Notes: generated from the letters alone by a model not told the origin. Counted from the stretch's first letter, positions 33,639 through 45,475 are shown. The stretch is 64,000 nt of DNA from Salvelinus alpinus (GCF_045679555.1 NC_092099.1:10648076-10712075), one strand, 5' to 3'. Numbers and translations are program-made.

Positions 33639-34196
33639 TGTCACGAATCCCGCTTCCTGAGTCTGTTTTTGCCTGTGTTCTGTCCTGGAGTGTTTTTTCC
33701 GGTGTCCTGGAACGCACCCTGTCTGGTTGCCGGGCGACGTAGCTAGTTGGAGGATCTCTGAGTACCCGCACCTGTATCCCATCAGCTATCTGCACACCTG
33801 GTCCTGATCATCACCCCTCCACTTCATAAGCGCTGACCTGACATCCATTCCCTGCCGGATCGTTAGCCATGAACAGTATGTTGTGCCAGCGTATCAGCCT
33901 CCAGTTTGATAGAGTTTGTTTTGTTGTTTTGTACGTCTTGCTTGCCTTGAACTTACCTCCGTTTTTTCTGTCTACAGTCATTCACCCGGAACACTCATCC
34001 CATCCCTACCTGGTCGTTGGTGACTTCAGTTACTTCCTTGGATCTGCTTACTCAATTCCATCAACTCACCTCCGCTGCCCGCTCCGCTACTTGGATTTTT
34101 CTATCACTACATTTAAACTTGTAAATAAATACTCACCTTCGTCTTACTCTCCTTGTCCTGGTCTGCTTCTGGGTTCTACTTTAGAGAACCGTGACA
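33639..34196 (+). repeat. 3' LTR of Gypsy element 1
   Basis: 558 bp, same length and, by eye, same sequence as the 5' LTR. It is followed directly by the CTGCC duplication, after which the Rex1-like frame resumes. Confidence 0.95.
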
Positions 34197-35511
34197 CTGC
34201 CCAGTTACACGAGCCTACCAGACGAGCTAAATACCTTTTATGCTCGCTTCAAGGCAAGCAAAACTGAAGCATGTACGAGAGCACCAGCTGTTCTGGATGA
34301 CTGTGTGATAACGCTCTCGGTAGTGAGCAAGACCTTTAAACAGGTCAACATTCACAAAGCCGAGGGGCCAGATGGATTACCAGGACGTGTACTCAAAGCA
34401 AGCGCGGACCAACTGGCAAGTATCTTCACTGACATTTTCAACCTCTCCCTGACTGAGTCTGTAATACTTACAAGTTTCAAGCAGACAACCATAGTCCCTG
34501 TGCCCAAGGAAGCGAAGGTAACCTGCCTAAATGATTACCGCCCCGTAGCACTCACGTCTGTAGCCATGAAGTGCTTTGAAAGGCTGGTCATGGCTCACAT
34601 CAACAGCATCCTCCCGGAACCCTAGACCCACTCCAATTTGCATACTGCCCCAACAGATCCACAGATGACGCAATCTCAATCACACTCCACACTGCCCTTT
34701 CCTACCTGGATAAAAGGAACACCTATGTGAGAATGCTGTTCATTGACTACAGCTCAGCGTTCAACACCATAGTGCCCACGAAGCTCATTGCTAAGCTAAG
34801 GACCCTGGGACTAAACACCTCCCTCTGCATCTGGATCCTGGACTTCCTGACGGGCCGCCCCCAGGTGGTAAGGGTAGACAACAACACGTCTGCATCACTG
34901 ATCCTCAACACTGGGGCCCCTCAGGGGTTTGTACTTAGTCGCCTCCTGTACTCCCTGTTCAATCATGACTGCGTGGCCAAACACGACTCCAACACCATCA
35001 TTAAGTTGGCTGATGACACAACAGTGGTAGGCCTGATCACCGCAACAATGAGACAGCCTATAGGGAGGAGATCAGAGACCTGGCAGTGTGGTGCCAGGAC
35101 AACAACCTCTCCCTCAATGTGAGCAAGACAAAGGAGCTGATCGTGGACTACAAGAAAAGACAGGCCGAACAGGCCCCCATTAACATCAACGGGGCTGTAA
35201 TGGAGCGGGTCGAGAGTTTCAAGTTCCTTGGTGTCCACATCACCAATGGACTATCATGGTCCAAACACACCAAGACTGTCGTGAAGAGGGCACGACAAAA
35301 CCTTTTCCCCCTCAGGAGACTGAAAATATTTGGCATGGGTCCCCAGATCCTCAAAGAGTTCTACAACTGCACCATCGAGAGCATCCTGACCGGTTGCATC
35401 ACCGCCTGGTATGGCAACTGCTCGGCATCTGACCGTAAGGCGCTACAGAGGGTAATGCGTATGACCCAGTACATCACTGGGGCCAAGCTTCCTGCAATCC
35501 AGGACCTATAG
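34197..35511 (+). pseudogene. Rex1-like reverse transcriptase, downstream half
   Basis: The frame 34191-34625 gives [35 protein letters not shown] and HINSILPEP, then a stop. The next frame (34727-35122) has [31 protein letters not shown] and LADDTTVVG (the ADD catalytic box). The last frame (35086-35511) covers the thumb and C-terminus ([17 protein letters not shown] to MTQYITGAKLPAIQDL). At least three lesions are present, so it is inactive. Confidence 0.87.
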
Positions 35512-35868
35512 GACCTATATAATAGGCGGTGTCAGAGGCAAGCGATACCGGAGCGCCAAGTCTAGGACCAAACAGCTTCTACCCCAAGCCATAAGACTGC
35601 TGAACAATTAATCAAATGGCCACCGGACTATTACATTGACCCCCCCCCCTACATTTGTTTTGTACACTGCTGCTACCCCCTGTATATAGCCTCGTTATTG
35701 TTATGTTATTGTGTTACTTTTTATCATTTTTTTACTTTAGTTTATTTGATAATATTTTATTAACTTTTCTTGAACTGCTCTTTTGGTTAAAGACTTGTTA
35801 GTAAGCATTTCACGGTAAGGTACTTGGTACTTCAGTGCATGTGACAAATAAAGTTTGATTTGATTTGA
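35512..35868 (+). repeat. Rex1-like LINE 3' UTR and tail
   Basis: The non-coding end of the LINE, with a poly(C) run near 35641 and the terminal repeats TTTGATTTGATTTGA. It is related to the minus-strand tails at 8926 and 63122. Confidence 0.8.
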
Positions 35869-35980
35869 GCAAGCCAAAAGCATCCAGGGGACTATGGCAG
35901 AATGTCCTGTGTTTTAAACGTTGTTGGACAGAGGAATGTTAATGCAACATTCCAATGAAACACGTCTAGAACATATGTTT

Positions 35981-36186
35981 TGTTTATTTAACTAGAAAAG
36001 TCAGTTAAGAAATAATTCTTATTTACATTGGCTGCCTACACTGGCCAAACGCTGGGCCAATTGTGCACCGCCCTGTGGGACTCCCAATCACAGTTGTGAT
36101 ACAGCCTGGACTTGAACCAGGGTGTCTGTAGTGAAGCCTCAGGAACTGAAATGCAGTGTCTTAGACTGCTGTGCCACTCGGGAGCA
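35981..36186 (-). repeat. tRNA-derived salmonid SINE
   Basis: Read on the minus strand: a tRNA-like head with A box (TGGCACAGCAGTCTAAGAC) and B box (GGTTCAAGTCC), then the body GATTGGGAGTCCCACAGGGC and a tail ACTGACTTTTCTAGTTAAATAAAC. This is the common salmonid tRNA-related SINE type, whose tail resembles LINE 3' ends. It sits inside an inverted-repeat family copy. Confidence 0.82.
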
Positions 36187-36639
36187 GCGGCTGTGATTGG
36201 GAGTTGGGAGTGGAACTCCAGTCTCATTTTCACCTTATTTAACACCAGATTTACTTAACAAAAGGCTAATCTCAGTAGGTGGTTACGGTAAGTCATGGCA
36301 TAGCACAAGTGGGTGGTGGGCCTTTCCTCTTTTGTTCTCTATTGCTCCTCTATTGTTCCACAACCAAGGGGGGAGGCCGATGACATCACGGATTCCCATC
36401 AAACCAACTCCTTGAATGCCCTACTCTTTGAAGTTTGCACTATTTTGCTCAAAACTCATTTTTGTTACCCCTTAGTATGTACTTTACTGTATTTATACCT
36501 GGGATATCACTTCTCAACAGTAAAAGTAAAAAAAAATTGCTGGAGGACTACCACAAGGCATAATACTCCTGAAAAGCGAATCAAATGGCTACCTGGACTA
36601 TGTGCATTGATGGAACATTATCCTAACCGTCAGAAAACT
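36187..36639. other. Non-coding interval
   Basis: Mixed sequence between the SINE and the repeat-family segment. ATG-initiated frames here are short and unlike known proteins. Nothing recognised. Confidence 0.5.
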
Positions 36640-37260
36640 GGACACATTAATGTTCTTGTAACGTTCCCATGAAACGTGTCCAGAATATTAATATCTTATA
36701 TTCTGAGAACATGGCGACCATGTTCTGTGTAAGTTTAGTGTGATGTTGATGGAATATTCTCCTAACCCTGGGAAAACTGGTCACGTTAAGGTTTTTGCAA
36801 TGTCCCATGAAACATGTCTAGAAAACTAATATTAGATATTCTGAGAACATGGCCGCCACGTTCTGGGTAAGTTCTGTTTGACATTAACCTTTTACTGCAG
36901 TGGGCTAAATCAGTGTCACACAGAGTGTTTCTTGGTAGTCTTAAACAAATATACTTTGAAACAAAAGTATACACCTCACATACATGGTTATGGGCTTAAA
37001 AAAATAATACACCTGCATCATGTCAGATATAGGGTTGAAATATATTCAATGTTGAGTTTGCATCCTAATTCTACACTTTATATACATAACAGAAGACTGA
37101 AATACAGTATAACAAAACCGTTTGACATAGAAACACTGGATTTTTGCATTTAAAAAAAAATAATGTTTTTGAATTATGAAATTATGAAAGATATTTATAA
37201 TATTCCACCCATGAGGCCACTAGGCCATTTGACTGCAGGAAAGGGGAATGTTCTCCTAAC
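36640..37260. repeat. Inverted-repeat family, second copy
   Basis: 36640-36890 matches the complement of 21888-22100 and also 40620-40815 (AATATCTTATATTCTGAGAACATGG, GGAATATTCTCCTAACCC). 36940-37250 matches 22355-22650 directly. The outer terminus CCCAGCTAAC is absent. Confidence 0.7.
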
Positions 37261-38360
37261 TCTAACACTTGTGGTCCCCGCTTTTTTGTGTACTATGTCA
37301 TCAAATTGTGTACTACATCATTCATTTCATATGATATGTTATTTTCTGCCATTTTTTGGGGTTTTGCAATTCTTATGATATGTGTTACGAATCCAATTCG
37401 TACTATATGTTACGAATTAGTTGTTATTAAGATCCTAGATCAGTAGAAGTATGCATGAGTTATGTAGATACTAAATGATTATATAAATGAATAAATAAAG
37501 GAAAAGATTAGCACCATCTATTGGCTTTTCTCTTCATGGCCTGAAACATAATTCATATCAGATACAATGGAGCATACAGGCAATTCCTCCAATGGCCTTC
37601 AGTCCTTCCACATAATATACAACAGACAAATGTGAATAGAAGAACACTCACTGCACAGACAGGATTCTCTTTTACAACAGAGGTCTAGGTAGGCGTCATA
37701 AAATACCACCCAAGGGTGATTCTTTACATAGTTTTCCCTGCCAGGTCTTCAGTTAGTTGTCTCTGTGTTTTTGGTGCTTCTCTTTAGAAAGTGAAAAGTA
37801 TACACAAACAAAAACACAACAGTGCACACATAATTATGCAATAGACAGTTGTCTAACTGGTAATGCACATGCTACTTGTGTGTTTCTGTGACTTGGAGCA
37901 GGGGGGGGGTGAACCTCTAACAAGCAGAGTAATTATATCACTGAAGTCAAAACAACCAGGTCTGACCCTGATCTGTCTTTGTTAACCAATCACAGGCATT
38001 AGAGAGTGACAAGGGGTCGCTGGGGCAGAGATTTATGGTCACTGTGTCATATGTCCAACCCTAGAGTGACCCAAGAGGGAGGCTTAGAACCTCATTTACT
38101 GCGTTATAAATTCAACTTAATAAGAATCTATAGTGACAGCTTTAGCTGAAACCGGGGAGAACATGTTTGAAACCCAGCATGAGAATTGTTCTTAAAGAAT
38201 AAAACTCAAAAACAACATCGAACCTCATGTGACACCTTGTTTCCAGTGTTTGTGTTTTGAGTTGTGCTCTCTGAGAACCACTTCTCCCAACAATGTTAAC
38301 AATTATATTTGTGTCAACCACAGTGGGTCCTAATGTCAAAATATATCTCTTATCATTTAG
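37261..38360. other. Non-coding interval
   Basis: AT-rich, with no gene or transposon end recognised. A short G run lies near 37902. Confidence 0.5.
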
Positions 38361-38949
38361 CAGTGGTGTAAAGTATTACTTAAGTAGTTTTTTTAGGGTG
38401 TATGTACTTTACTTTACTGTTGAAATTTTTGACAACTTTAACTTTAGCTTTACTACATTCCTAAAGAAAATGTTGTGCTTTTTACTCCATACATTTCCCC
38501 TGACAACCAAAAGTACTCGTTACATTTTGATTGCTTAGCAGGACAGGAAAATAGTCAAATTCACGTACTTATCAAAAGAACACGTGGTCATCCCTACTGC
38601 CTCTAGCTTGGCGGACTCACTAAGCACAAATGCATCTTTTGTAAATAATATCTGAGTTTTGGAGTGTGCCCCTGGCTATCCGTAAATTTAAAAAAGAAAA
38701 GAAAATGGTGTAATCTGCTTTGCTTAATATAAGGAATTTTAAGTTATTTATACTTTTACTTTTATACTTAAGTATATTTTAGCAATTACATTTACTTTTG
38801 ATACTTAAGTAAATTTAAAGCCAAATACTTTTAGACTTTTACTCAATTAGTATTTTACTTGCTGACTTTCACTTTTACTTGAGTAACCTTCTATTAAGGT
38901 ACCTATACTTTTACTCAAGTATGACAATTGTGTACTTTTTTCACCACTG
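38361..38949. mobile_element. Non-autonomous hAT-type element (589 bp)
   Basis: Begins CAGTGGTGTAAAGTA and ends GTACTTTTTTCACCACTG. Flanking 8-mers are TCATTTAG and TCATTTGG (7 of 8 match), as expected for the 8-bp hAT target duplication. The interior is rich in ACTTTACTTTACT/ACTTAAGTA repeats and has no transposase. Confidence 0.8.
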
Positions 38950-40284
38950 TCATTTGGAACTAGTAGGCCTACTATACTTCACTGTGATTGATGCTATTCC
39001 AACCACTTCTTTAATTATTATACATATTTCAGTGGTGTTATATATTACTTTAAAACCAAAACCAGAGGTCTGACATTGTGTCATCTTTACAAATTAGATG
39101 GTGATGTAATCTGTAAATGACTGATGACCTTAAAAAGTCTACTGTTTTAACTTGCCCAAGCTTTAAATCTTATCAGGGTTGGGATGGATGAACCACGGTG
39201 ACAGTGTAAAAGAGCATCTCCTCACATTTGCAACTCTTTTATGTACGTTATTTGCGGGTCACTTGAAGGGTTAAAGTTAGGCACCTGTGAGAGCTTAGGC
39301 ACCTGTAAGAGCTTGTTAGCTACACTAATAACTTGACACACACTGAGTAAACACATAATCTCTGAAAGGGTCAGCCAGGGTAATCTTTCCCTTACCATCA
39401 CAGAGACAGTTTTCAGTTGACCGGTCCAAAACAAATTCAAATTATTGAACTGTGTATTTTCTGAATGTCTAATTTCTGTAGTCCCAAAAATGTGTGGCTA
39501 AACTGAGTATTCCTCATTTCAGTTGAACAAATATAAATACTGCACACCAATCGTCTGGTAGTAACACAACCCATGGATATATCCTTTTCTGCTCAATGAA
39601 CAGCTGGTGTAAAGCCTCTCAGTAGGAGGGTTGCCACACTGAGCTGAGTAAGGCCCTGCTCCATATATGCCGTCCTGCATTGTCCAGAGCCACAAAGCAC
39701 ACTGACCGGGCTCCACTCGTAGGCTTTCACAGTGACCTGGGGATGTCACCGCCTTAATGCCTTTGGCCTTTGTGTCTATGGCCTGTTGAGCTAAGCACTG
39801 GCCATTGACTACAGACCAGGCACACTTCTCCCCCCCCCCCCCCCCCTCCCCCATCCTCAACTGGGAGAACAGGCCATCTGCCTTATAGAGGGTACTATTC
39901 AAGCACAATGACCAAATCACAGGAACGCACTAATGAGGAGGACTTCAGAGCCATTAAATATTTATCCAGTGTCTCTTTCTATAAGGGTTAATGCCGTCGG
40001 TACAGAGATTGTTTGGTTTAGTTAATTTGTGGGAAGGGAAAGTCGCCACTTGTTTTCACAGGATTAGTTCCACTGTATACCACAGTATTGTAGGAGACCT
40101 TTTTTAGAGTTCACTTGGTAAACTTACCTTTTTACAGACTACTGATTTTAGCCTGATAAGACAGATCCTTAATTTCCAAATGGTCTCTGACAATTAATGA
40201 TGGTGTAAACAGGAAGAGTATTTTGACACAATCTGTCATCAGTTCGACAGTGTGCATGCAGCAGACACAAAAACAAGTACACTC
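38950..40284. other. Non-coding interval
   Basis: Contains a C-rich run at about 39830-39847 and an unremarkable ORF of about 130 codons on the minus strand (39519-39920) without recognisable domains. Nothing else seen. Confidence 0.5.
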
Positions 40285-40936
40285 ACTTCCCAACTAACAA
40301 TTATAGGGAGAGAGAACGTTTTTGTAATGTTACCTGTAGTGTTCCCCTGGTGTTTGAGTGTCCAGTTTTCCGTTAGTTACGGGAACATTCTATGTATGTT
40401 AGCTAAAAACCGCCTGAGAATCTATTTAGCATGTTTTGCATTTTGAGTTAGGAGAATTTTCACTTAAAAGGTACAATCCAATCAAAAACTATATAATGAT
40501 GATGTGGCAAGTGACAAATATTATATCTTGAAAACTTGACTGCTGACATGCAAAACATTTTGGCACTGTATAAACAGTGGATTAATGAAAAAAATACGAA
40601 ACATAGTTGGACACAGGAATGTTTTTGCAACATTCCCATGAAACCTTTCTAGAACATTAATATCTTATATTCTGAGAACATGGCAACCATGTTCTGTGTA
40701 TGTTTGGTGTGACGTTGATGGAATATTCTCCTAACCCTCAGAAAACACGTTCCAATGAAACATTAATATTGAATATTCTGAGAACATGGTAACCACGTTC
40801 TGGGTAAGTTCTGTTTGAATGGTCTCTTGGAAACATCACTGGAACATTCCTATGAAAACGTTAGGTAATGAACTAATGAGACTCTTAAGGGAACATTCTC
40901 TCTTGTTGTGGGAACATTTGTTGTTAGCTGGGTTCG
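40285..40936. repeat. Inverted-repeat family, third copy
   Basis: The left end CCCAACTAACAATTATAGGG and right end TTTGTTGTTAGCTGGG are complementary, giving an element of about 650 bp. The right 300 bp match the complement of 21818-22100. No coding sequence. It may be a compact non-autonomous DNA transposon of the family at 21818. Confidence 0.65.
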
Positions 40937-41150
40937 TCTTTCTTGTTCTTCTAGCTCTCACAAAAAACAAGATCAGGGAAGGCGAAAGGGGTGGGGTAGA
41001 TGAGTCTGTGTGATAGTGACTCATCAATCTGTGAGGCATATTGATTTCACAGCAGCCCCTTCGGCTCTCAGCATCTGGCTCATCTATCAGAGGACACACA
41101 TCATTCAGGAGACAGACAGAAGTAAAGGCAAAGTTGTGGTGTGATCAGTA

Positions 41151-41540
41151 ATGAGTAAGCAGACAGACAACAACAACAAGCTGTGGGACACCACTGTCGT
41201 TGAGGTAACAGCTGCTGACTGTTTAGTAGGAGTTTTGTCAGGAGAGACTGTAAAAAATAGAACAGAGAACAATTTGGGCAAACTGGCTGCTTTTTCATCA
41301 GTCCCCAAAAAAACTAAAGGTGTAATCATAATGATACATAAGAAACTCAAAATTACCATCTTGGGTAAAGGCGAAGAACAAGAAGGCAGAATCACTTTCC
41401 TTAAATGTATCCATAATGGAAAGAAAATGTATGTATATGATCCAAATTCATATGATACTACGTTTTTTGATTCTCTGAACAGCATATTGTTAGAACTAAC
41501 TGAATTCCATCTGTTTATTGGGACAGGCATAAATAAATAA
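41151..41540 (+). pseudogene. L1/Tx1-like endonuclease fragment
   Basis: The frame's second half is endonuclease-like: KTKGVIIMIHKKLKITIL, EGRITFLKCIHNGKKM, DPNSYDTTFFDSL and LFIGTGINK, in place of the usual GDFN-type block. The first half (before about 41240) is not recognised. The catalytic SDH part is missing. Confidence 0.65.
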
Positions 41541-43640
41541 ATACTTTTTTTTATTTATTTTTTTACATGCTGGACAAATGTAATAAGATCAACTACAATC
41601 CACATGCAACCAAAGCTTTCCAGCATATACTCTGATTACAACCTAATTGATGCTAGGGAGCACATAATCCTAAAGCAAGAGTACACTTTCTACTAAAACA
41701 GGCATAAATCGTTCTCACGAATTTATATCATACCATTATCTACACATCTATTTTCTTTGATCAAAAAAATAGAAATCCCACATATGAGCTTTGTCTGACC
41801 ACCACGCTTACTACTGCCAACTTCAAATGTCAGAATTCCCCATAAAAGAGCCCCAACAGGGCATTTCAGCATTTCATTATTACAAAATGTCATTACTGCA
41901 AAATTCTACATTCTGTCATTCAGTCGATGACCCCCCGGATTCTATGGGATGCCACCAAAGGTTTTATACAAAATAATGCCACTGCATTTGCATATGGGTT
42001 GAATAAATCACAATTAAAGAAGATATCAGAATTGGAAATGTTGTTAACTGTGTTAGAGCAAACACTCTTTTTAGACAAGGTAGCTATTACTCTTTCCAAA
42101 GTCAAGACAGAGCTTAATTTATTGATAAGACAGAGAGCAGAATTTGCCATCCATCGAGTAAGATTCCACCATTACTTCCATGGTAATCTCAACAGAGGAA
42201 GACACCTCGCTGGGAGCCCAAATCTCTCTCAATTAACTCAAAAAGGCATTGGATAGCATGAATAAAGGCAAATCACCTGGATGGGACAGTATTCCTCCTG
42301 ATGTCTATTTAAAATGTTGGAATCAATTAGGTCCGCTATTGATTGAAATTATTAATAGAGCCATTCACAAAGATTCATTTGAGAGAGATGTGAATACAGC
42401 ACTAATTTCACTTTTATTTAAAAAAAGGTAAGGATGCCACCCAGTGTTCCCACTATCGCCCACTATCTTTGATAAACACAGATTTTCCAAAATGTTGTCG
42501 TCCCGTCTCGAGACTTACTTACCCAAATTGATACACACAAACCAAAGTGCATTATTTAAAAAGCGTTTATCCTCGGATAACCTCCGTCAACTATTACATA
42601 TCTTAGATGCTTCATCAGAAACAACAGCTCCTGGGCTGTATTATCTCTCGATGCAGAAAAAGCTTTTGATAGGCTTGAATGGTCATGTCCCTGGTCTGTC
42701 TTGGAACATATGGGACTTGTCTCCAATTTTATTAATATGATTAAAGTACTATATGCCAATCCCTCAGACATAGTTATAACAGGCAATATCTGTTCTGCTC
42801 CGTTCAGAATCACTAGAAGCAGCAGACGAGGTGATCCAATTTCACCTCTACTATTCTTGTTATGCGTGGAACCCCTGGCCCAGGCAATTTGTTAATTGAA
42901 GGAAATAACACATATCTCTCAAATCTACTGATCACTTCATCTCATTATACGCAGACAATATTTTACTATATCTAGACAATGTATCTCAATTGCTCCCAAA
43001 CGCATTGAAGATCATAGATAAATTCAGCTTCCTCTCAAGTTATAAAATGTATCTGGCTAAATCAGCCCTACTTCCTCTCAAGACCCCAATGGAGGACTCA
43101 ATCTCTACTTATGGAATCCCACTTGTTTCCCATTTTAAATATTTGAGAGTAGATATTTCCTTCTTTAGATTAAACCATTGCCATAAACTTTAACAGAACG
43201 CTCAAATCAATTAAACCCGACCTCAGTAGCTGGAATAATATCCCAGTTGCTTTAACCGGCATAAAACCTATTGTCAAAAAATATATATTGCTATGGCTGA
43301 ATTTCTGTCGTTTAATGCTTCCCATGGCTCCTCCCCCTTCCGGCTATTGGTATAAAATGAATAGTGTGGTTTCAAAATATATATGGCAAAGTAAACGATC
43401 CAGGATAAAATGAACACATTTACAAAGAGAGAAAGACGTAGGAGAACTATTCGTACCTAACTTCAAATTGTATTTCCATGCACTAGCATTTCGCCCCATC
43501 TTAAATCTGTTAAGACATGATTCTTCTGCCCCCTGTTTGAGTATAGAGAGAAATATGGTGTCTCCTATTGCCCTGGAAGAGGTGTTCTTCACTGATGTGT
43601 CCCTCAAACAAAAATGGTGCCGTACTGTATGGCTGCAGTT
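41240..43640 (+). mobile_element. L1/Tx1-like LINE remnant
   Basis: Plus-strand order: endonuclease piece (41240-41535), linker (41930-42250), reverse transcriptase (42249-43190) and C-terminal region (to about 43640). It is decayed by many frame changes and a deletion after the endonuclease. Motifs fit the L1/Tx1 side of fish LINEs rather than Rex1 or L2. Confidence 0.72.
41927..43200 (+). pseudogene. L1/Tx1-like reverse transcriptase remnant
   Basis: Pieces in several frames: ILWDATKGFIQNNATAFAYG (linker), MNKGKSPGWDSIPPDVYLKCW (fingers), LSSRLETYLPKLIHTNQSAL, SRRGDPISPLLFLLCVEPLAQAI (palm) and LYADNILLYLD, where the usual YADD has become YADN. SYKMYLAKSALLPL and GIPLVSHFKYLRVDI follow. 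The catalytic Asp-to-Asn change and many stops show it is dead. Confidence 0.75.
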
Positions 43641-44180
43641 TTGCAAGTTTCGACCCAACATTGCTATTTTGTGATTATTCTGTTGGTTATTTTTACTTTA
43701 TTTTCACAAAATGTATCCTCTATTATTTCTTACAACCGACAAGAACTTTTGAACATCAGATCGGCAGCTACTTATCCCAATCCCGACTTCAGCTTCTGCT
43801 CATCTGCCCTGGGCTCTCTCTGTAATTCCAACCCTATTTTCGGGGGCTACCAAAGAGGAAACGCTGGCGTTACAGAAGCAAGGGGGGGGGGGGTGCTGGT
43901 GAGATTAAGTTGAAGGGAAAACCGGTCACCTCTTCCCTCCATTCTACTGGCCAATATACAGTCACTTGAAAATAAGATGGATGACGTCCGCTCGCAGATT
44001 TGCTACCAACAGGACTCTCGAAACTGCAATATTCTTTGCTTTTCTGAAACATGGCTCTTGGACAGATACTATCCAACTCGATAGATTCTCCATTCACCAG
44101 GCGGACAGGAAAGTGGAGTCGGGGAAATCGTGGGGGGGAGGGGTTTTCCTCTACGTCAACACCAGCTAGTGTGCTAACTC
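43640..44180 (+). pseudogene. Rex1-like LINE 5' fragment
   Basis: Contains the leader and start of the endonuclease: SYNRQELLNIRSAATYP, NIQSLENKMDDVRSQICYQ (from a frame near 43950), ILCFSETWLLD (catalytic Glu, with a frame change) and a GGGVFLY block. It breaks off about 44180. It is the only 5' part of this family in the window, and a G-run near 43886 and 44132 shifts the frame. Confidence 0.7.
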
Positions 44181-44330
44181 CAGCGAGGTGGAAGGTATAA
44201 ACTATGAGCTATAAACAAGCAAGAAAACCTATATCTAGCGGCTGCTTTTCTGGTTTCCGGCTATTTTAATTCCGTGTCACTAAGACACTTGATGCCCAAC
44301 TTCCATGCTTCCCCAATCAAAAGCCCTGGA

Positions 44331-44950
44331 TTAATACATTGCTACGGGGACTTGCTTCCATTCAGCCACAAGAGCATTAGTGAGGTCGGGAACTGATGTT
44401 GGGCGATTACGCCTGGCTCGCAGTCTGCGTTCCAATTCAACCCAAAGGTATTCGATGGGGTCGAGGTCAGGGCTCTGTGCAGGCCAGTCAAGTTCTTCCA
44501 CACCGATCTCCACAAACCATTTCTGTATGGTCCTTGCTTTGTGCACGGGAGCATTGTCATGCTGAAACAGGAAAGGGCCAACAGCCAAACTGTTGCCACA
44601 AAGTTGGAAGCACAGAATGGTATAGAATGTCATTGTATGCTGTAGCGTTAAGATTTCCCTTCACTGGAACTAAGGGGCCTAGCCCGAACCATGAAAAACA
44701 GCCCCAGACCATTACTCCTCCTCCACCAACCTTTACAGTTGGCACTATTCATTGGTGCATCCGCCAAACCCAGATTCGTCCGTCGGACTGTCAGATGGTG
44801 AAGCATGATTCATCACTCTAGAGAACATGTTTTCACTGCTCCAGAGTCCAATGGCGACGAGCTTTACATCACTCCAGCCGACGCTTGGCATTGCGCATGG
44901 TGATATTACACCTGTGCGGCTGCTCGGCCACCCATTTCATGAAGCTCCCG
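44331..44950 (-). pseudogene. Tc1 transposase remnant (element F)
   Basis: Minus-strand frames: 44745-44557 with [20 protein letters not shown], and 44633-44331 with the second aspartate in [18 protein letters not shown] and the catalytic glutamate in WPAQSPDLDPIEYLWVELER, ending AEWKQVPVAMY. The upstream first-aspartate and DNA-binding parts are shifted. Several frame changes. Confidence 0.82.
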
Positions 44951-44992
44951 ACTAATAATTATTGTGCTGACGTTGCTTTCAGAGGCAGTGTT

Positions 44993-45475
44993 ATTTTATT
45001 TAACCCTTATTTTACCAGGTAAGTTGACTGAGAACACATTCTCATTTACAGCAACCACCTGGCGAATAGTTACAGGGGAGAGGAAGGGTGATGAATGAGC
45101 TAATTGTAAGCTGGGGATGATTAGGTGGCCATGATGGTATGAAGGCCAGATTGGGAATTTAGCTAGGACACCAAGGTTAACACCACTACTCTTACAATAA
45201 GTGCCATGGGATCTTTAGTGACCACAGAGAGTCAAGACACCCAATTAACATCTCATCTGAAAGATGGCACCCTACAAAGGGAAATGCCCACAATCACTGC
45301 CCTGGGGAATTGTGATATTCTTTTAGACCAGAGGAAAGGGTGCCTCTTACTGGCCCTCCAACACCACTTCCAGCAGCATCTGGTTACTCATCCAGGGACT
45401 GACCAGGACCAACCCTGCGAAGTTTCAGAAGCAAGCCACCAGTGGGATGCAGGGTGGTATGCTGCTGATGATGTT
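44993..45475 (-). repeat. 5S rRNA-derived SINE
   Basis: Read on the minus strand, the head (about 45475-45380) resembles 5S rRNA: GCATACCACCCTGCATCCC, CGCAGGGTTGGTCCTGGTCAG and CTGGATGAGTAACC, which are altered forms of the 5S internal promoter. A long body follows, then a LINE-like tail ACTTACCTGGTAAAATAAGG. This fits the 5S-derived (SINE3) class of fish SINEs. Polymerase III would transcribe such an element; this copy is old. Confidence 0.75.

Larger units (their letters stand above)
25221..34196 (+). mobile_element. Ty3/Gypsy element 1 carrying an antisense L2-like LINE
   Basis: 5' LTR 25221-25778, gag and pol pieces, an antisense LINE at about 28293-33001, pol end 33002-33638, and 3' LTR 33639-34196. 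The whole unit is flanked by CTGCC (25216-25220 and 34197-34201), a clean 5-bp target duplication. A chromodomain at the pol end places it among chromodomain Gypsy (Chromovirus-type) elements. No envelope gene is seen. About 1.2 kb of RNase H/integrase is missing at the LINE, estimated against the second Gypsy in this window. Confidence 0.92.
24632..35868 (+). mobile_element. Rex1-like LINE (plus) split by a Gypsy element
   Basis: The two halves are 24632-25220 and 34197-35868. They join in frame (KLP then SYTSLPDELNT) once the Gypsy and one copy of its 5-bp duplication are removed. The element is 5'-truncated in the endonuclease/linker region and ends at the tail TTTGATTTGATTTGA. It is the same family as 8926-12189 and the 5' piece at 43640-44180. 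Confidence 0.88.

Noticed and set aside
36090-36186. Possible tRNA gene on the minus strand
   Set aside because: A and B boxes are present, but the sequence continues as a SINE body and LINE-like tail.
39519-39920. 133-codon minus-strand ORF as a gene
   Set aside because: Low-complexity poly(G) (C-run) in the middle and no known motif.
45380-45475. Possible 5S rRNA gene
   Set aside because: Similarity covers only the promoter-like part, with many changes, and a SINE body follows.
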